DNA of 64,000 nt. Origin: Lysobacter arenosi (GTDB taxonomy: Bacteria; Pseudomonadota; Gammaproteobacteria; Xanthomonadales; Xanthomonadaceae). Positions 20,307 to 28,531 of this stretch are shown here, piece by piece. The number at the start of each line of letters is the position of its first letter. Within the stretch, counting starts at the first letter, position 1. Below the pieces are notes generated by a model. It made no database searches and had not been told where the DNA came from. It saw only the letters and a program-made list of their open reading frames with translations. The position numbers were made by a program, and so were the translations under genes. The stretch is from the NCBI RefSeq assembly GCF_016613475.2, contig NZ_CP071517.1:2356001-2420000 (forward strand), written 5' to 3'.

Positions 20307-21326
20307 TCAGCGGTTGAGTCGTTGCAGCAGGCGCGCGCGCAAGCTGCGCGCCTGGGTTTCATCGAGGGGCGAGAGCACGCGGCGCGCCCCCTCGGGGATG
20401 TGGTCGGCGGTCGCCTCGCCGGGCTGGAACACGTAGTGGCGGAACACGTCTTCCCAGTTGGCGCGCTGCTCCGGCGGCAGGTCGCGCACGGTCATGATCG
20501 CCAGCATCAGCGCGTTCATCGGCGTGTCCATCCACGCCGGCGTCTGCCGCCACCAGTAGTTGACCAGCACGTTGAAGTCTTCCAGCGCCTCCATGTGGTG
20601 CCACCACAGGCTCGGGATCAGCACCGCGTCGCCGGGTTCGAGCACCGCCGTCAGCGCATGCGCCTGCGCCTCGCGGAAGCGCGGGAAGCGCTCGTAATCC
20701 GGCGCGGCGAAATCGACCAGGCTGATCGGCTGGCCGGCCGGCGTGTGGTCGAGCGGACCGATGTAGAGGTTGCGCAGCTGGTCGGGCGGGAACAGCGTCA
20801 CCCGGCGCCGGCCGGCAACCACGCAGGCCAGGTTGTCCGGCACGTCCTGGTGCGCGGCGATGCGGGTGCGGTTGCCGATCCAGATGCTGGCCAGCGGCTC
20901 GGCGCCCGGGATCGTCAGGTCGTTGCGTTCGCGGAAGCCCGGCAGCCAGGTGTCGATCGTGGTCGAGCCGATGTAGATCGCCGGGGACGTATCCTGCTGC
21001 GCGTACTTCAGCAGCGTCTTCAAGGCGACGCCGAGCGGCACGTGCTCCTGGCGGAAATTGAAGCCGCTCAGATCGTCGTTGTAGAAGAAGCGCCCGCCGA
21101 TCTCCGGCGGCCCGACGGTGGCGACCACCGGCGGCGCATCGGCGCGCTCAAAACCGCGCAGGTAGGCCACCGACGCTTCTGCCGGGCCGCGGCTTGCCTG
21201 CACCATCGGCCAGTTCGCCACCAGACCGCGCAGCACCACCGGCTTGCCCGATTGCAGCAGGTCGGACGGGATTGCACGCGGATCGACGTCCGCGAGCTCG
21301 CCGATGGGGCTAGTGCCCGGCAGCAT
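20307..21326 (-). CDS. Cupin-8/JmjC-like 2-oxoglutarate/Fe(II) dioxygenase-type protein
   Basis: The protein has 339 residues. The double-stranded beta-helix metal triad is visible as AAHQDVPDN (His-x-Asp) and, about 85 residues later, PSLWWHHMEAL (His). PVVLRGLVANWP near the N-terminus is typical of the cupin_8 group related to factor-inhibiting-HIF hydroxylases. It probably hydroxylates a protein or small molecule; the substrate is unknown. Its start overlaps the end of sapC by 17 bases and the halogenase follows after 10, so the three are tightly coupled. The same trio occurs beside TonB receptors in other Xanthomonas/Caulobacter-type bacteria. Confidence 0.85.
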   Translation of the reverse strand: MLPGTSPIGELADVDPRAIPSDLLQSGKPVVLRGLVANWPMVQASRGPAEASVAYLRGFERADAPPVVATVGPPEIGGRFFYNDDLSGFNFRQEHVPLGVALKTLLKYAQQDTSPAIYIGSTTIDTWLPGFRERNDLTIPGAEPLASIWIGNRTRIAAHQDVPDNLACVVAGRRRVTLFPPDQLRNLYIGPLDHTPAGQPISLVDFAAPDYERFPRFREAQAHALTAVLEPGDAVLIPSLWWHHMEALEDFNVLVNYWWRQTPAWMDTPMNALMLAIMTVRDLPPEQRANWEDVFRHYVFQPGEATADHIPEGARRVLSPLDETQARSLRARLLQRLNR

Positions 21327-22032
21327 GGCGGCGGTTCATCCGCGCGATGAGGTCGCGGAAGCGCGAGACCGACGCGACCACCATGTACACCGGCTCCAGA
21401 TGACCAGCACGGTGCAGCTCGTCCAGCGCGGCGGCATCGAGCGCGCGCAGCCGCTCCTCGTTGATCGTGTAGAAGCCGACCAGGCGATTGAGCGAACCGT
21501 CGTCGAGTTCGACATCGAGGGTGAACGACTCGATCAGGTCGTGGCGCAGCATCGCCGCCATGAAGGCCGGAGTGCCCTCCAGGCCATCGTGCAGCGTCAT
21601 CAGCACCGAGGTGATGCGGTCGAGGTAATCGGTGGTGCCGCCCTGGTCGCGGAACAGCATCTCGCCGCGGTCGCTGCGCACGCGCGGATGGTCGAGGTCG
21701 ATGTGCACCATCAGCTGCTCGCCGTCGCGACCGATGAGGAACGGCTGCCGCTCGATTGCCAGCGGTACGTAGGTCGCGTCCCAGCGTCCTTCATCGAGGA
21801 AGAGGTTGCTGCCCTGCCTGTCCTTGCCCTGGTAGAAGCCGAACATCGCCACCGGCTGCAGTTCACCCTGGGCGTCCTTGTGGAACACGATCGGGTAATG
21901 CGCCTGGACGCTGCGGAACTCCGCCGGGAAGGTCACCGTGAACATGACATCGTCGCCCAGCGCGGCGTCGTGGCCGGTGTCGACGCGCAGCGCCTTGTGG
22001 TCGATGTTGTTGAGCAGTACGTGGTTCGGCAT
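21310..22032 (-). CDS. SapC-family protein
   Basis: The protein has 240 residues from the ATG at 22032 (MPNHVLLNNIDHKALRV). The motif set VMFTVTFPAEFRSVQAHYP, FGFYQGKDRQGSNLFLDE and the C-terminal GFYTINEERL matches the SapC family, first named in Campylobacter S-layer loci. Its biochemical role is unknown. No signal peptide or membrane segment is visible. It is placed 75 bases after the upstream halogenase and overlaps the cupin gene. In this type of locus it constantly accompanies the halogenases, which suggests a shared pathway rather than S-layer work. Confidence 0.85.
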   Translation of the reverse strand: MPNHVLLNNIDHKALRVDTGHDAALGDDVMFTVTFPAEFRSVQAHYPIVFHKDAQGELQPVAMFGFYQGKDRQGSNLFLDEGRWDATYVPLAIERQPFLIGRDGEQLMVHIDLDHPRVRSDRGEMLFRDQGGTTDYLDRITSVLMTLHDGLEGTPAFMAAMLRHDLIESFTLDVELDDGSLNRLVGFYTINEERLRALDAAALDELHRAGHLEPVYMVVASVSRFRDLIARMNRRHAAGH

Positions 22033-22107
22033 GGCCCTGGTGTGTCCTGGCAAACGCGTGAGTTCGTATCCTATGCCGCCACCGCGGCCCTTTGCCGCGA
22101 CTGGCAA

Positions 22108-23691
22108 CTAGATCTTCGACATCCCCCGCGTCATCACGTGGTCGAGCATTTCGCGATGTCCGGGCAGCGCGGCCAGCATCTTGCGGGTCAGCTCGGCCGC
22201 TTCGCGGAAGTAGCCCTCGGCCTGCGCGGGATCGTCCATGCGCCGGGTGGTCGGTCGCTGCTCGGGATGGAAGCCCATGCCGTAGAGGATGTACTGGTAG
22301 CTGGCCGAGGGGAACACCTCCTCGATCCTGTACAGGTCATGGCGCGACGGTGGCTGGTGACGCCACAGCTGCAGCAGTTGCTTGAGGCGATCGGGGATCG
22401 ACTCGGGCCGGCAGTTGTCGCGCCAGTAGTCGCTGTCGGTGCGCCCGGTCAGCACGTAATGCAGCTTGAGGAAATCGACCACCCGTTCCCAGCGGTACTG
22501 GAACGAGTCGTTGTAGCGCGCGGCGACGATGTCCATGTCGCTGCGCGTGGCCGGCAGCTGGTCGCTGAGCATGCCGGCCGCCAGTTCCACCAGCACCAGC
22601 GAGGACGCTTCCAGCGGTTCCATGAACCCGCTCGACAGGCCGATCGCGACGCAGTTGCGGTGCCACGACTTGGGCCGGTAGCCGGGGCGGATGGTGATCT
22701 TCGGCAGCGTGTAGATGTCCTGCTCGCGCCCGCCGGTGGCCTTGACGTACTTCAGCAGTTCGTCGGCAGCCGCCTCGTCCGTCGTGTGCGTGCTCGAGTA
22801 CACATGGCCGACGCCGCGCCGCGTCTGCAGGCCGATGTCCCAGACCCAGCCGCTGCTCTGCGCGGTCGAGATGGTCTGGCAGGCGATCTCCTGGCGCGGG
22901 TCCGCATACGGCACCTGCAGGGCGATCGCGCGGTCGTTGAACAGCACGTGCTTCTGCGACTGGATCTCGATGCCGTAATGCTGGCCGATCAGCAGCGCGC
23001 GCATGCCCGTGCAGTCGATGAACAGGTCGCCCTCGATGGCGCCGTGATCGCGCGTCTGCAGCGAGGCGATATCGCCGTTGTCGTGGGCGTTGACCCCGGT
23101 CATGTGGTCGCTGACGTGGCGAACGCCGAGCCGCTCGACGCAGTGCTTGCGCATGAACACACCGAGCTTGCCGGCGTCGAGGTGGTAGGCGTAGTTGGCC
23201 ACGGCCGCCCACTCGGGCGTGGAGAACTGCTTGGGTGCCTTGCCGGCCTCGCACAGGTGCGGCTGGAAGCTGACCAGCTTGCCGAACGGCACCTGCGAAT
23301 GCTTCATCCACCCGGCGACCACATTGGTCTCCAGGTAGCCCTGCGGCAGCACGAACGGATGGTAGTAGTAGTCGTCGTCGCGATCGACGCGCCAGCGGGC
23401 GAACTTGGAGCCCTGCTTGAAGGCGCCATCGCACTCGCGGATGAAATCGGTCTCGGTCACGCCGGTCCTGCGCAGGGTATCGCGCATGGTCGGCCAGGTA
23501 CCTTCGCCGACACCGATCGTGGCCACGTCGGGCGATTCGATCAGGGTTACTTTCAGGCCGCCAGCGCTGGACGCCTGGTGGTCAGCGGCCAGCACCGCCG
23601 CCGTCAACCAGCCCGCCGAGCCGCCGCCAAGGATCACAACGTGCTTTACACCTTGACTCAAACCAGCCTTTCCCAGATCAGCCTGACTCAA
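22108..23691 (-). CDS. Flavin-dependent tryptophan-halogenase-family protein (copy nearest the receptor)
   Basis: The protein has 527 residues from a TTG at 23691, chosen because AGGGGG lies 5 bases upstream; a second TTG at 23661 is an alternative. FAD motif LGGGSAGWL near 21-29, predicted catalytic Lys96 in KQGSKFARW, and SGFMEPLEASSLVL at the active site are present. The signature segment reads GWVWDIGL: both tryptophans are kept (282, 284) but the usual final proline is glycine. Length and order otherwise agree with the family. It follows the receptor gene by 95 bases and is only distantly similar to the other halogenase here, so the two may take different substrates or sites. Confidence 0.88.
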   Translation of the reverse strand: MSQADLGKAGLSQGVKHVVILGGGSAGWLTAAVLAADHQASSAGGLKVTLIESPDVATIGVGEGTWPTMRDTLRRTGVTETDFIRECDGAFKQGSKFARWRVDRDDDYYYHPFVLPQGYLETNVVAGWMKHSQVPFGKLVSFQPHLCEAGKAPKQFSTPEWAAVANYAYHLDAGKLGVFMRKHCVERLGVRHVSDHMTGVNAHDNGDIASLQTRDHGAIEGDLFIDCTGMRALLIGQHYGIEIQSQKHVLFNDRAIALQVPYADPRQEIACQTISTAQSSGWVWDIGLQTRRGVGHVYSSTHTTDEAAADELLKYVKATGGREQDIYTLPKITIRPGYRPKSWHRNCVAIGLSSGFMEPLEASSLVLVELAAGMLSDQLPATRSDMDIVAARYNDSFQYRWERVVDFLKLHYVLTGRTDSDYWRDNCRPESIPDRLKQLLQLWRHQPPSRHDLYRIEEVFPSASYQYILYGMGFHPEQRPTTRRMDDPAQAEGYFREAAELTRKMLAALPGHREMLDHVMTRGMSKI

Positions 23692-23703
23692 ATCGTCCCC
23701 CTG

Positions 23704-23723
23704 GCCACGCCGGCTAGCGTGGC
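23704..23723. other. Hairpin between receptor gene and first halogenase
   Basis: GCCACGC and GCGTGGC form a 7-bp stem around a 6-base loop within the 95-base gap. No T-run follows, so it is more likely an RNA stabilising or processing stem that lowers expression of downstream genes relative to the receptor. Confidence 0.4.
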
Positions 23724-23786
23724 ACTACTCCCCGGACAGCGAACGGGAGCCACCGGCGTACCGGCGGCCCCCGCGACTTTCGCACA

Positions 23787-26700
23787 TCAGAACTGGTAGC
23801 GGAATCCGAGCATGTAGCGCGGACCGTTCTGCGTGGCGAACAGCGTCTGCCGCTCATTCCGGCCGAACACCCGCACCGTCTCGTCGGTGATGTTGATGCC
23901 TTCGAACTGCACCGACATCTGGTCGTTGATCTGGTAGCCGATGCTGATGTCGAGCTGGCCGTAGTCATCGACGTAGTTCGGGTTCGGAATGCCCGAGCCG
24001 TCGAACACCGCCGACAGGAACTGGTCGCGCCAGTTGTAGGCCGTGCGGACCGACCAGTCGTACTTCTCGTAGAACAGCACCAGGTTGGCCGAATCGCTGA
24101 GGCCGACCAGGGCGAACTGCCCGCCGAGCACTGCGTTGTCGTAGTTCAGGTCCGGACTGTCGACGATGGTGTAGTTGGCGGCGACGCCGAAGCCGGTCTC
24201 GCCGAACACGTGCTGGACGTTGAATTCCCAGCCGTCGAGCGTGGAGTCCTGCTTGTTGGCCGGCGTGGTGATCCTGAAGCTCGCCAGCGGATCGCTGGAC
24301 AGGCCGTTGATCGTGCCGGTGGCGTTGCCGTTGGCATCCGTGCCCGTCCTGGTCACGCCCGGCTGGCCGTTGAAGTTGCCCAGGATGTAGTTGCGGATGC
24401 AGACCACGTCGGCCTGCGGGCAACCGTTGGCCAGTGCCGCGTTCCAGTAGCCGCCGCCGACCGGCGTGTGCAGGTTGAACGGCGTCTCGCCGTCGCTGCC
24501 GCCCACGTCGATGATCTGCGAGGTGCCGATGTAATTCTCGATGTCCTTGCGGAAGTAGCCCACCGAGACGTAGCTGGATTCGGCGAAGTACCACTCGAAC
24601 GACAGGTCGAAGTTGTCCGACACCAGCGGCTTGAGCGACGGATCGCCCTGGGTGCCGGTGCCGCCGTCGACGCGCACGATCTGGTCGAGCGTGCGCCCGC
24701 CCTGGATGTCCGCCCAGCCCGGCCGGCCGATGGTCTGGCTGTAGCTGCCGCGCAGGATGATGCTGTCGGTGATGTCCAGGCTGGCGTCGAGGTTGGGCAG
24801 CCAGTAGTCGTACTCGCCACGCAGCGTCGCGAAGCCCGGCTCGCCGAAGTTCAGGTTCAGCTCGTTGGCCGCGCTCCAGGAGATGCCGGTGGCGGTCGGC
24901 ACGAGTGCCGAGGACGTCACCTCGGTCTTCTCGTAGCGCACGCCGGCCGCCAGGTTCAGCGGCATCGACCAGTTGAACGTGGTCGTGTACTGCATGTAGC
25001 CGCCGGTGGACTTCTCTTCCGTGCGCAGGTCGCGGGTGAACGCCTCCGGTGCCCGGTACCACTCGGGGTGGCCGGTCAGCTCGGCCGCCCGCGCGCGCAG
25101 TCGATCGAAATCGAACAGCAGGAAGCGGTCGGTGAAGGCCGGGGCGTTATGCCCGGAGAAGCTCTCGAAGTATTCACCCATGTTGTCCGGGGTGAAGATG
25201 CTGTCGTCGTAGTCCGCCGCGGTGCCGACGCCGCCCCAGGTATCGCGCTGCATGAAGCCGAACGCGGTCCGGTTCTCGACGTCGGTGTAGGAGGCGCCGA
25301 AGTCCAGTCCGGAGTACTCACCGAACTCGAAGCGGCCCTTGACCTGGGTCTGCTCGATCTCGGACTTGTTGTAGGCGTTGTTGAACACCGAGCCCGATAC
25401 CAGCGCCTGCGACGGTTCCACCTGCGACACGCCCGGCGGAAGCGCGATGGTCACCACCGGGAAGTCGCGGGTGAAGTCCGCCGTGGTGTCGCCACGCACG
25501 AACGCCGACATGCCCAGCACGCCAGCCGAGCCCCACGGGCTGTCCGGACGCGTTTCGGCCGAAGAGTTGTGGTAGTCCAGCGACAGGTCGAGGGCGTCGC
25601 TGATTTCCCAGTCGACGTTGAAGCCGAGCGACTTGTTCTCGTTGACGTTGGCCAGGCGCATGCCGCCCATCGAGACGTCGCTGTTGGCCGGGTTGATGAT
25701 TTCCTTGTAGATCAGCGGCGCGGCCACCGGGCCATCGGTCCAGGAGGAGACCGACGGGCCGAAGTTGAACCACACCGACAGCTCGTTGCGCTGCTGCTGG
25801 ATCTTGTTCTCGGAGTAGGTGTAGTCCAGCGTCGTCGTGACGTTGTCGGCCGGCGCCCACTGCAGGGTCAGCTGGCCGTTGGTGCGCTGGCGCTGCACGC
25901 CGTTGACGCTGTAGTTGAGGTTCTGCGGAACCGAGTAGATGTCGGTCGGACCGGGGCGGTTGGTGATGTTCTCCGAACCCGGCGTGCCCGGCTGCGGAAT
26001 CGTGCCCCAGTTGTTCTCGTCGCCGCGGAACGGACGCCAGCCGTTGGGCACGCCGACCTGGCTGAAGCCGAAGTCGCGTTCCTGGTAGCTGCCGGTCAGG
26101 GCCACGCCGAACGTACCGTCGAAGTAGCGCTGGCTGAAGATGCCCGAGATTTCCGGGGTGATGTCGTGGCCCTGCAGCGAATCGGGCAGGTTGCCGTTGG
26201 ACGTGTCGTGCACGGCCTTCATGCCGACATTGATGACCGGCTCGGACTCCAGCGGCCTGGCGGTGCGGATGTTGATCGTCGCGCCGATGCCGCCGGGCGG
26301 GATGCTGGCCCGGCTGGTCTTGTAGACCTCGACGCTGGAGATCGCTTCCGACGCCAGGTTGGCGAAGTCGAATGCGCGCGAGTTGGAGACGCCGGCGCCG
26401 TTGCCGTTGCTCGAGGCCGGCATCTGCCGTCCGTTGAGCATGACCATGTTGTAGTCCGGGCCAATGCCGCGCACGGTGACCCGCGCGCCCTCGCCGAGCG
26501 AGCGGTCGATCGACACGCCGCTGATTCGCTGCAGCGACTCGGCCAGGTTGGTGTCCGGGAACTTGCCGATGTCCTCGGCGACGATGCCGTCGACGACACC
26601 CTGCGAGTCGCGCTTGAGGTTCATCGACGAGGTCAGGCTTCCGCGGATGCCCTGCACCACGACGGTGTCCAGCGTCCGCGCGTCCTCATCGACCGTTGCC

Positions 26701-26828
26701 GAGCGCTGCCCGGCTTCGGACGTGTTGGTGGTGTTGGTTGTTTGTTGTGCATACAGCGGCTGGCTCAGCGCCAGCAGCAATGCGGACGTAAGAAGTGTGC
26801 GCTTGGGGGCGACACGCGACTGCTTCAT
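23787..26828 (-). CDS. TonB-dependent receptor, Xanthomonas/Caulobacter type, likely for an oligosaccharide
   Basis: The protein has 1013 residues with a signal peptide of about 27 residues (QPLYA end). A TonB-box-like LDTVVVQG is followed by the plug domain (GVVDGIVAEDIGKFPDTNLAESLQ is split here only for description; ARVTVRGIGPDYN and ISSVEVYK follow). The beta-barrel ends YMLGFRYQF with the terminal Phe needed for outer-membrane insertion. The receptor family with this plug is found in Xanthomonas and Caulobacter relatives, where many members import plant oligosaccharides. A strong ribosome site (GGGGAGGAG) precedes the ATG. Upstream lie a promoter overlapped by a LacI palindrome and, farther out, a xyl-box. 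It heads the operon of halogenases, sapC, cupin, GH5 and glk. The ligand is probably a beta-glucan or xylan fragment. Confidence 0.92.
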   Translation of the reverse strand: MKQSRVAPKRTLLTSALLLALSQPLYAQQTTNTTNTSEAGQRSATVDEDARTLDTVVVQGIRGSLTSSMNLKRDSQGVVDGIVAEDIGKFPDTNLAESLQRISGVSIDRSLGEGARVTVRGIGPDYNMVMLNGRQMPASSNGNGAGVSNSRAFDFANLASEAISSVEVYKTSRASIPPGGIGATINIRTARPLESEPVINVGMKAVHDTSNGNLPDSLQGHDITPEISGIFSQRYFDGTFGVALTGSYQERDFGFSQVGVPNGWRPFRGDENNWGTIPQPGTPGSENITNRPGPTDIYSVPQNLNYSVNGVQRQRTNGQLTLQWAPADNVTTTLDYTYSENKIQQQRNELSVWFNFGPSVSSWTDGPVAAPLIYKEIINPANSDVSMGGMRLANVNENKSLGFNVDWEISDALDLSLDYHNSSAETRPDSPWGSAGVLGMSAFVRGDTTADFTRDFPVVTIALPPGVSQVEPSQALVSGSVFNNAYNKSEIEQTQVKGRFEFGEYSGLDFGASYTDVENRTAFGFMQRDTWGGVGTAADYDDSIFTPDNMGEYFESFSGHNAPAFTDRFLLFDFDRLRARAAELTGHPEWYRAPEAFTRDLRTEEKSTGGYMQYTTTFNWSMPLNLAAGVRYEKTEVTSSALVPTATGISWSAANELNLNFGEPGFATLRGEYDYWLPNLDASLDITDSIILRGSYSQTIGRPGWADIQGGRTLDQIVRVDGGTGTQGDPSLKPLVSDNFDLSFEWYFAESSYVSVGYFRKDIENYIGTSQIIDVGGSDGETPFNLHTPVGGGYWNAALANGCPQADVVCIRNYILGNFNGQPGVTRTGTDANGNATGTINGLSSDPLASFRITTPANKQDSTLDGWEFNVQHVFGETGFGVAANYTIVDSPDLNYDNAVLGGQFALVGLSDSANLVLFYEKYDWSVRTAYNWRDQFLSAVFDGSGIPNPNYVDDYGQLDISIGYQINDQMSVQFEGINITDETVRVFGRNERQTLFATQNGPRYMLGFRYQF

Positions 26829-26901
26829 CGAAACTCCTCCCCAGAATTCACGATCGAGATTGCAGGCGTCGCCACGCTGCCCGCATGTTCAGTGCGGAGG
26901 G

Positions 26902-26930
26902 ATTTGACGTCGGATTGACAGCGCTGTCAA
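26902..26930 (-). promoter_or_regulatory. Predicted sigma-70 promoter of the receptor operon
   Basis: On the minus strand a perfect -35 TTGACA (26930-26925) is followed after 17 bases by TCAAAT (26907-26902) as the -10. Transcription would start about 65 bases before the receptor ATG. The -35 is part of the LacI-type palindrome. Confidence 0.65.
26915..26930. promoter_or_regulatory. LacI-type operator, perfect 16-bp palindrome, before the receptor
   Basis: TTGACAGCGCTGTCAA is fully self-complementary with the central CG typical of LacI-family sites. The same 16 bases recur at 28442-28457 before the GH3 gene; the LacI gene at 27207-28214 lies between the two copies. Confidence 0.85.
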
Positions 26931-27048
26931 CACACCCCTGTCCGGAGACTCTTTTTGATCGAATACCGCTGTTTTTCAGTTGTTTTTTCGTTGTGCAGTG
27001 CAGCGATTCAGGCCGACTTGCCCGCGAATCGAAGCATTGTCGCGTCAG

Positions 27049-27062
27049 TGTTAGCGCTAGCA
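27049..27062 (-). promoter_or_regulatory. xyl-box in the receptor upstream region
   Basis: The minus strand reads TGCTAGCGCTAACA, one base from the reported Xanthomonas xyl-box TGGTAGCGCTAACA. It lies about 220 bases upstream of the receptor ATG and about 120 bases upstream of the predicted -35, between the lacI-type gene and the receptor. Confidence 0.78.
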
Positions 27063-27083
27063 TTTGTGCACTTCGTGCGCGCT

Positions 27084-27115
27084 CGCACATACGCGCGCAC
27101 ACGCATGCACGCGCG
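27084..27115. other. 32-bp perfect alternating purine-pyrimidine tract
   Basis: The stretch alternates pyrimidine and purine without a break (CG, CA and TA steps), a sequence type that can adopt left-handed Z-DNA under negative supercoiling. It lies 22 bases from the xyl-box, in the intergenic region upstream of the receptor. Confidence 0.7.
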
Positions 27116-27206
27116 AGCAGTCATGCGCAGCAGTTGACGGGAGTGGTGTTCGAACGGTCGCGCGTCGATCGAGTGGCCGATCGCGTCTTTAACCACGCGA
27201 CATCCG

Positions 27207-28214
27207 TCAGCGGCGCGACGGCGCCTGCGTCGATTCGCGCATGACCAGTGCATGGTCGACGCGCAACATGCGCCCTGCTTCGGGCGACTTGATCCTGGCC
27301 AGCAGTTCCAGCGTGGCCAGTCGCCCCATCTCGGACGTGGGCTGGCGGATGGTGGTCAGCGACGGATAGATGTGCCGCGAAATAGGCGTGTCATCGAAGC
27401 CGCACACCGACAGGTCGCCCGGCACGTTCAAGCCGCGCTCGCGGGCGACGCGTATCACGCCTGCCGCCATGTCGTCGTTGGCGGCGAAGATCGCGGTCGG
27501 CGGCTTGCGCAGGTCGAGCAGTTCCTGCGCTCCAGCGCAACCGGACTCGAACGAGAACGCGCCCTGCACCACAAGCTCCGGATCGAATTCGATCCCGGCG
27601 TTCTGCAGCCCCTTGCGATAGCCGTCGAATCGCCAGCGGCAGGCACCGTGCGCGGCGGCGCCTTTGATGTGACCGATCCGGGTGTGGCCGAGTTCGACCA
27701 GCTTGGCCATCAGTTCCAGCACCGCGGTCGTCTCGTCCATCGCCACGCCGATCCGGCCGGCGGCGTTCTTGGGCGCGATGCAGGCGAACGGCACGCCCAT
27801 CTTCTCCAGCTCGTCGATGATCAACTTGTCGTCGGTCAGCGGCGGGATCAGCAGCACGCCGTCCGGGCCGAAGTTGCGGAACAGGCCCTGGATGTCGGCG
27901 ACCCGCTCGCGGCCGAGGCTGACCGCGGCCAGGAAAAGGTTGTAGTTGCTGGCATGGCAGGCCTCGAGCATGCCGTTCTGCACTTCCATCATGTAGTTGC
28001 GCGACGGGTTGTTGTAGGCCAGTGCCACGCTGTAAGAGCGCTGCCCGGCGAGGCTGCGCGCGGATGGATTGGGTTTGTACTGCAGCTCGGTCACGGCCTG
28101 CATGACGCGCTCGCGCATCTCTTCGCGCACGTTGGGCTCGTTGTTGAGCACGCGCGAGACAGTCTTCATCGACACGCCGGCAGCGGCGGCGACATCCTCG
28201 ATTCGAATACGCAT
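27207..28214 (-). CDS. LacI-family transcriptional regulator of the receptor/beta-glucosidase genes
   Basis: The protein has 335 residues from the ATG at 28214 (MRIRIEDVAAAAGVSMKTVSRV), which places the HTH at the N-terminus as in all LacI proteins. The hinge PNPSARSLA and the sugar-binding domain ending VCGFDDTPISRHIYPSLTT follow. It is a clear paralogue of the regulator at 4883-5959. It is divergent from the GH3 gene and lies upstream of the receptor. Perfect palindromes flank it at 26915-26930 and 28441-28458, which are the natural candidates for its operators and would also allow autoregulation. The inducer is probably a product of GH3 or an imported glucoside; this is inferred from neighbours. 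Confidence 0.9.
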   Translation of the reverse strand: MRIRIEDVAAAAGVSMKTVSRVLNNEPNVREEMRERVMQAVTELQYKPNPSARSLAGQRSYSVALAYNNPSRNYMMEVQNGMLEACHASNYNLFLAAVSLGRERVADIQGLFRNFGPDGVLLIPPLTDDKLIIDELEKMGVPFACIAPKNAAGRIGVAMDETTAVLELMAKLVELGHTRIGHIKGAAAHGACRWRFDGYRKGLQNAGIEFDPELVVQGAFSFESGCAGAQELLDLRKPPTAIFAANDDMAAGVIRVARERGLNVPGDLSVCGFDDTPISRHIYPSLTTIRQPTSEMGRLATLELLARIKSPEAGRMLRVDHALVMRESTQAPSRR

Positions 28215-28415
28215 TGAGCGGCGGATGCTCCAGGGGGCGGAACGCGGCAGATGGTGCCAGAACCATGGCTGTCCGCGATGACAGGACCGGACATGGGCTC
28301 CGAGCGGCCAGAGTATGCATCGCAAAGGCTTGCTGCGGCGCAGCAGCCAGGACCGGGCCGCCGGGGGCTATTTCGCGACGGCTTTGCATATCCATGCGAT
28401 GGCTGGTCGCGAACA

Positions 28416-28445
28416 TTGACAAGGGGCATTGCCGGCTTGTATTGA
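28416..28445 (+). promoter_or_regulatory. Possible promoter of the GH3 gene
   Basis: TTGACA at 28416-28421 and, after 18 bases, TATTGA at 28440-28445 form a weak -35/-10 pair whose -10 runs into the palindrome. The start codon is about 85 bases downstream. Confidence 0.4.
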
Positions 28446-28458
28446 CAGCGCTGTCAAT
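28441..28458. promoter_or_regulatory. LacI-type operator, perfect 18-bp palindrome, between the lacI-type gene and GH3
   Basis: ATTGACAGCGCTGTCAAT is fully self-complementary and contains the exact 16-bp palindrome found before the TonB receptor. It lies 74 bases upstream of the GH3 start and 227 bases from the regulator start, suited to control of both divergent genes. Confidence 0.87.
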
Positions 28459-28531
28459 CGCTGGCGCGGCGGCTGCCGGACATGGTCCCGGCCAGCCTTG
28501 CGCTGCCAGAATCGTCCATGGGGAGCAGAAC

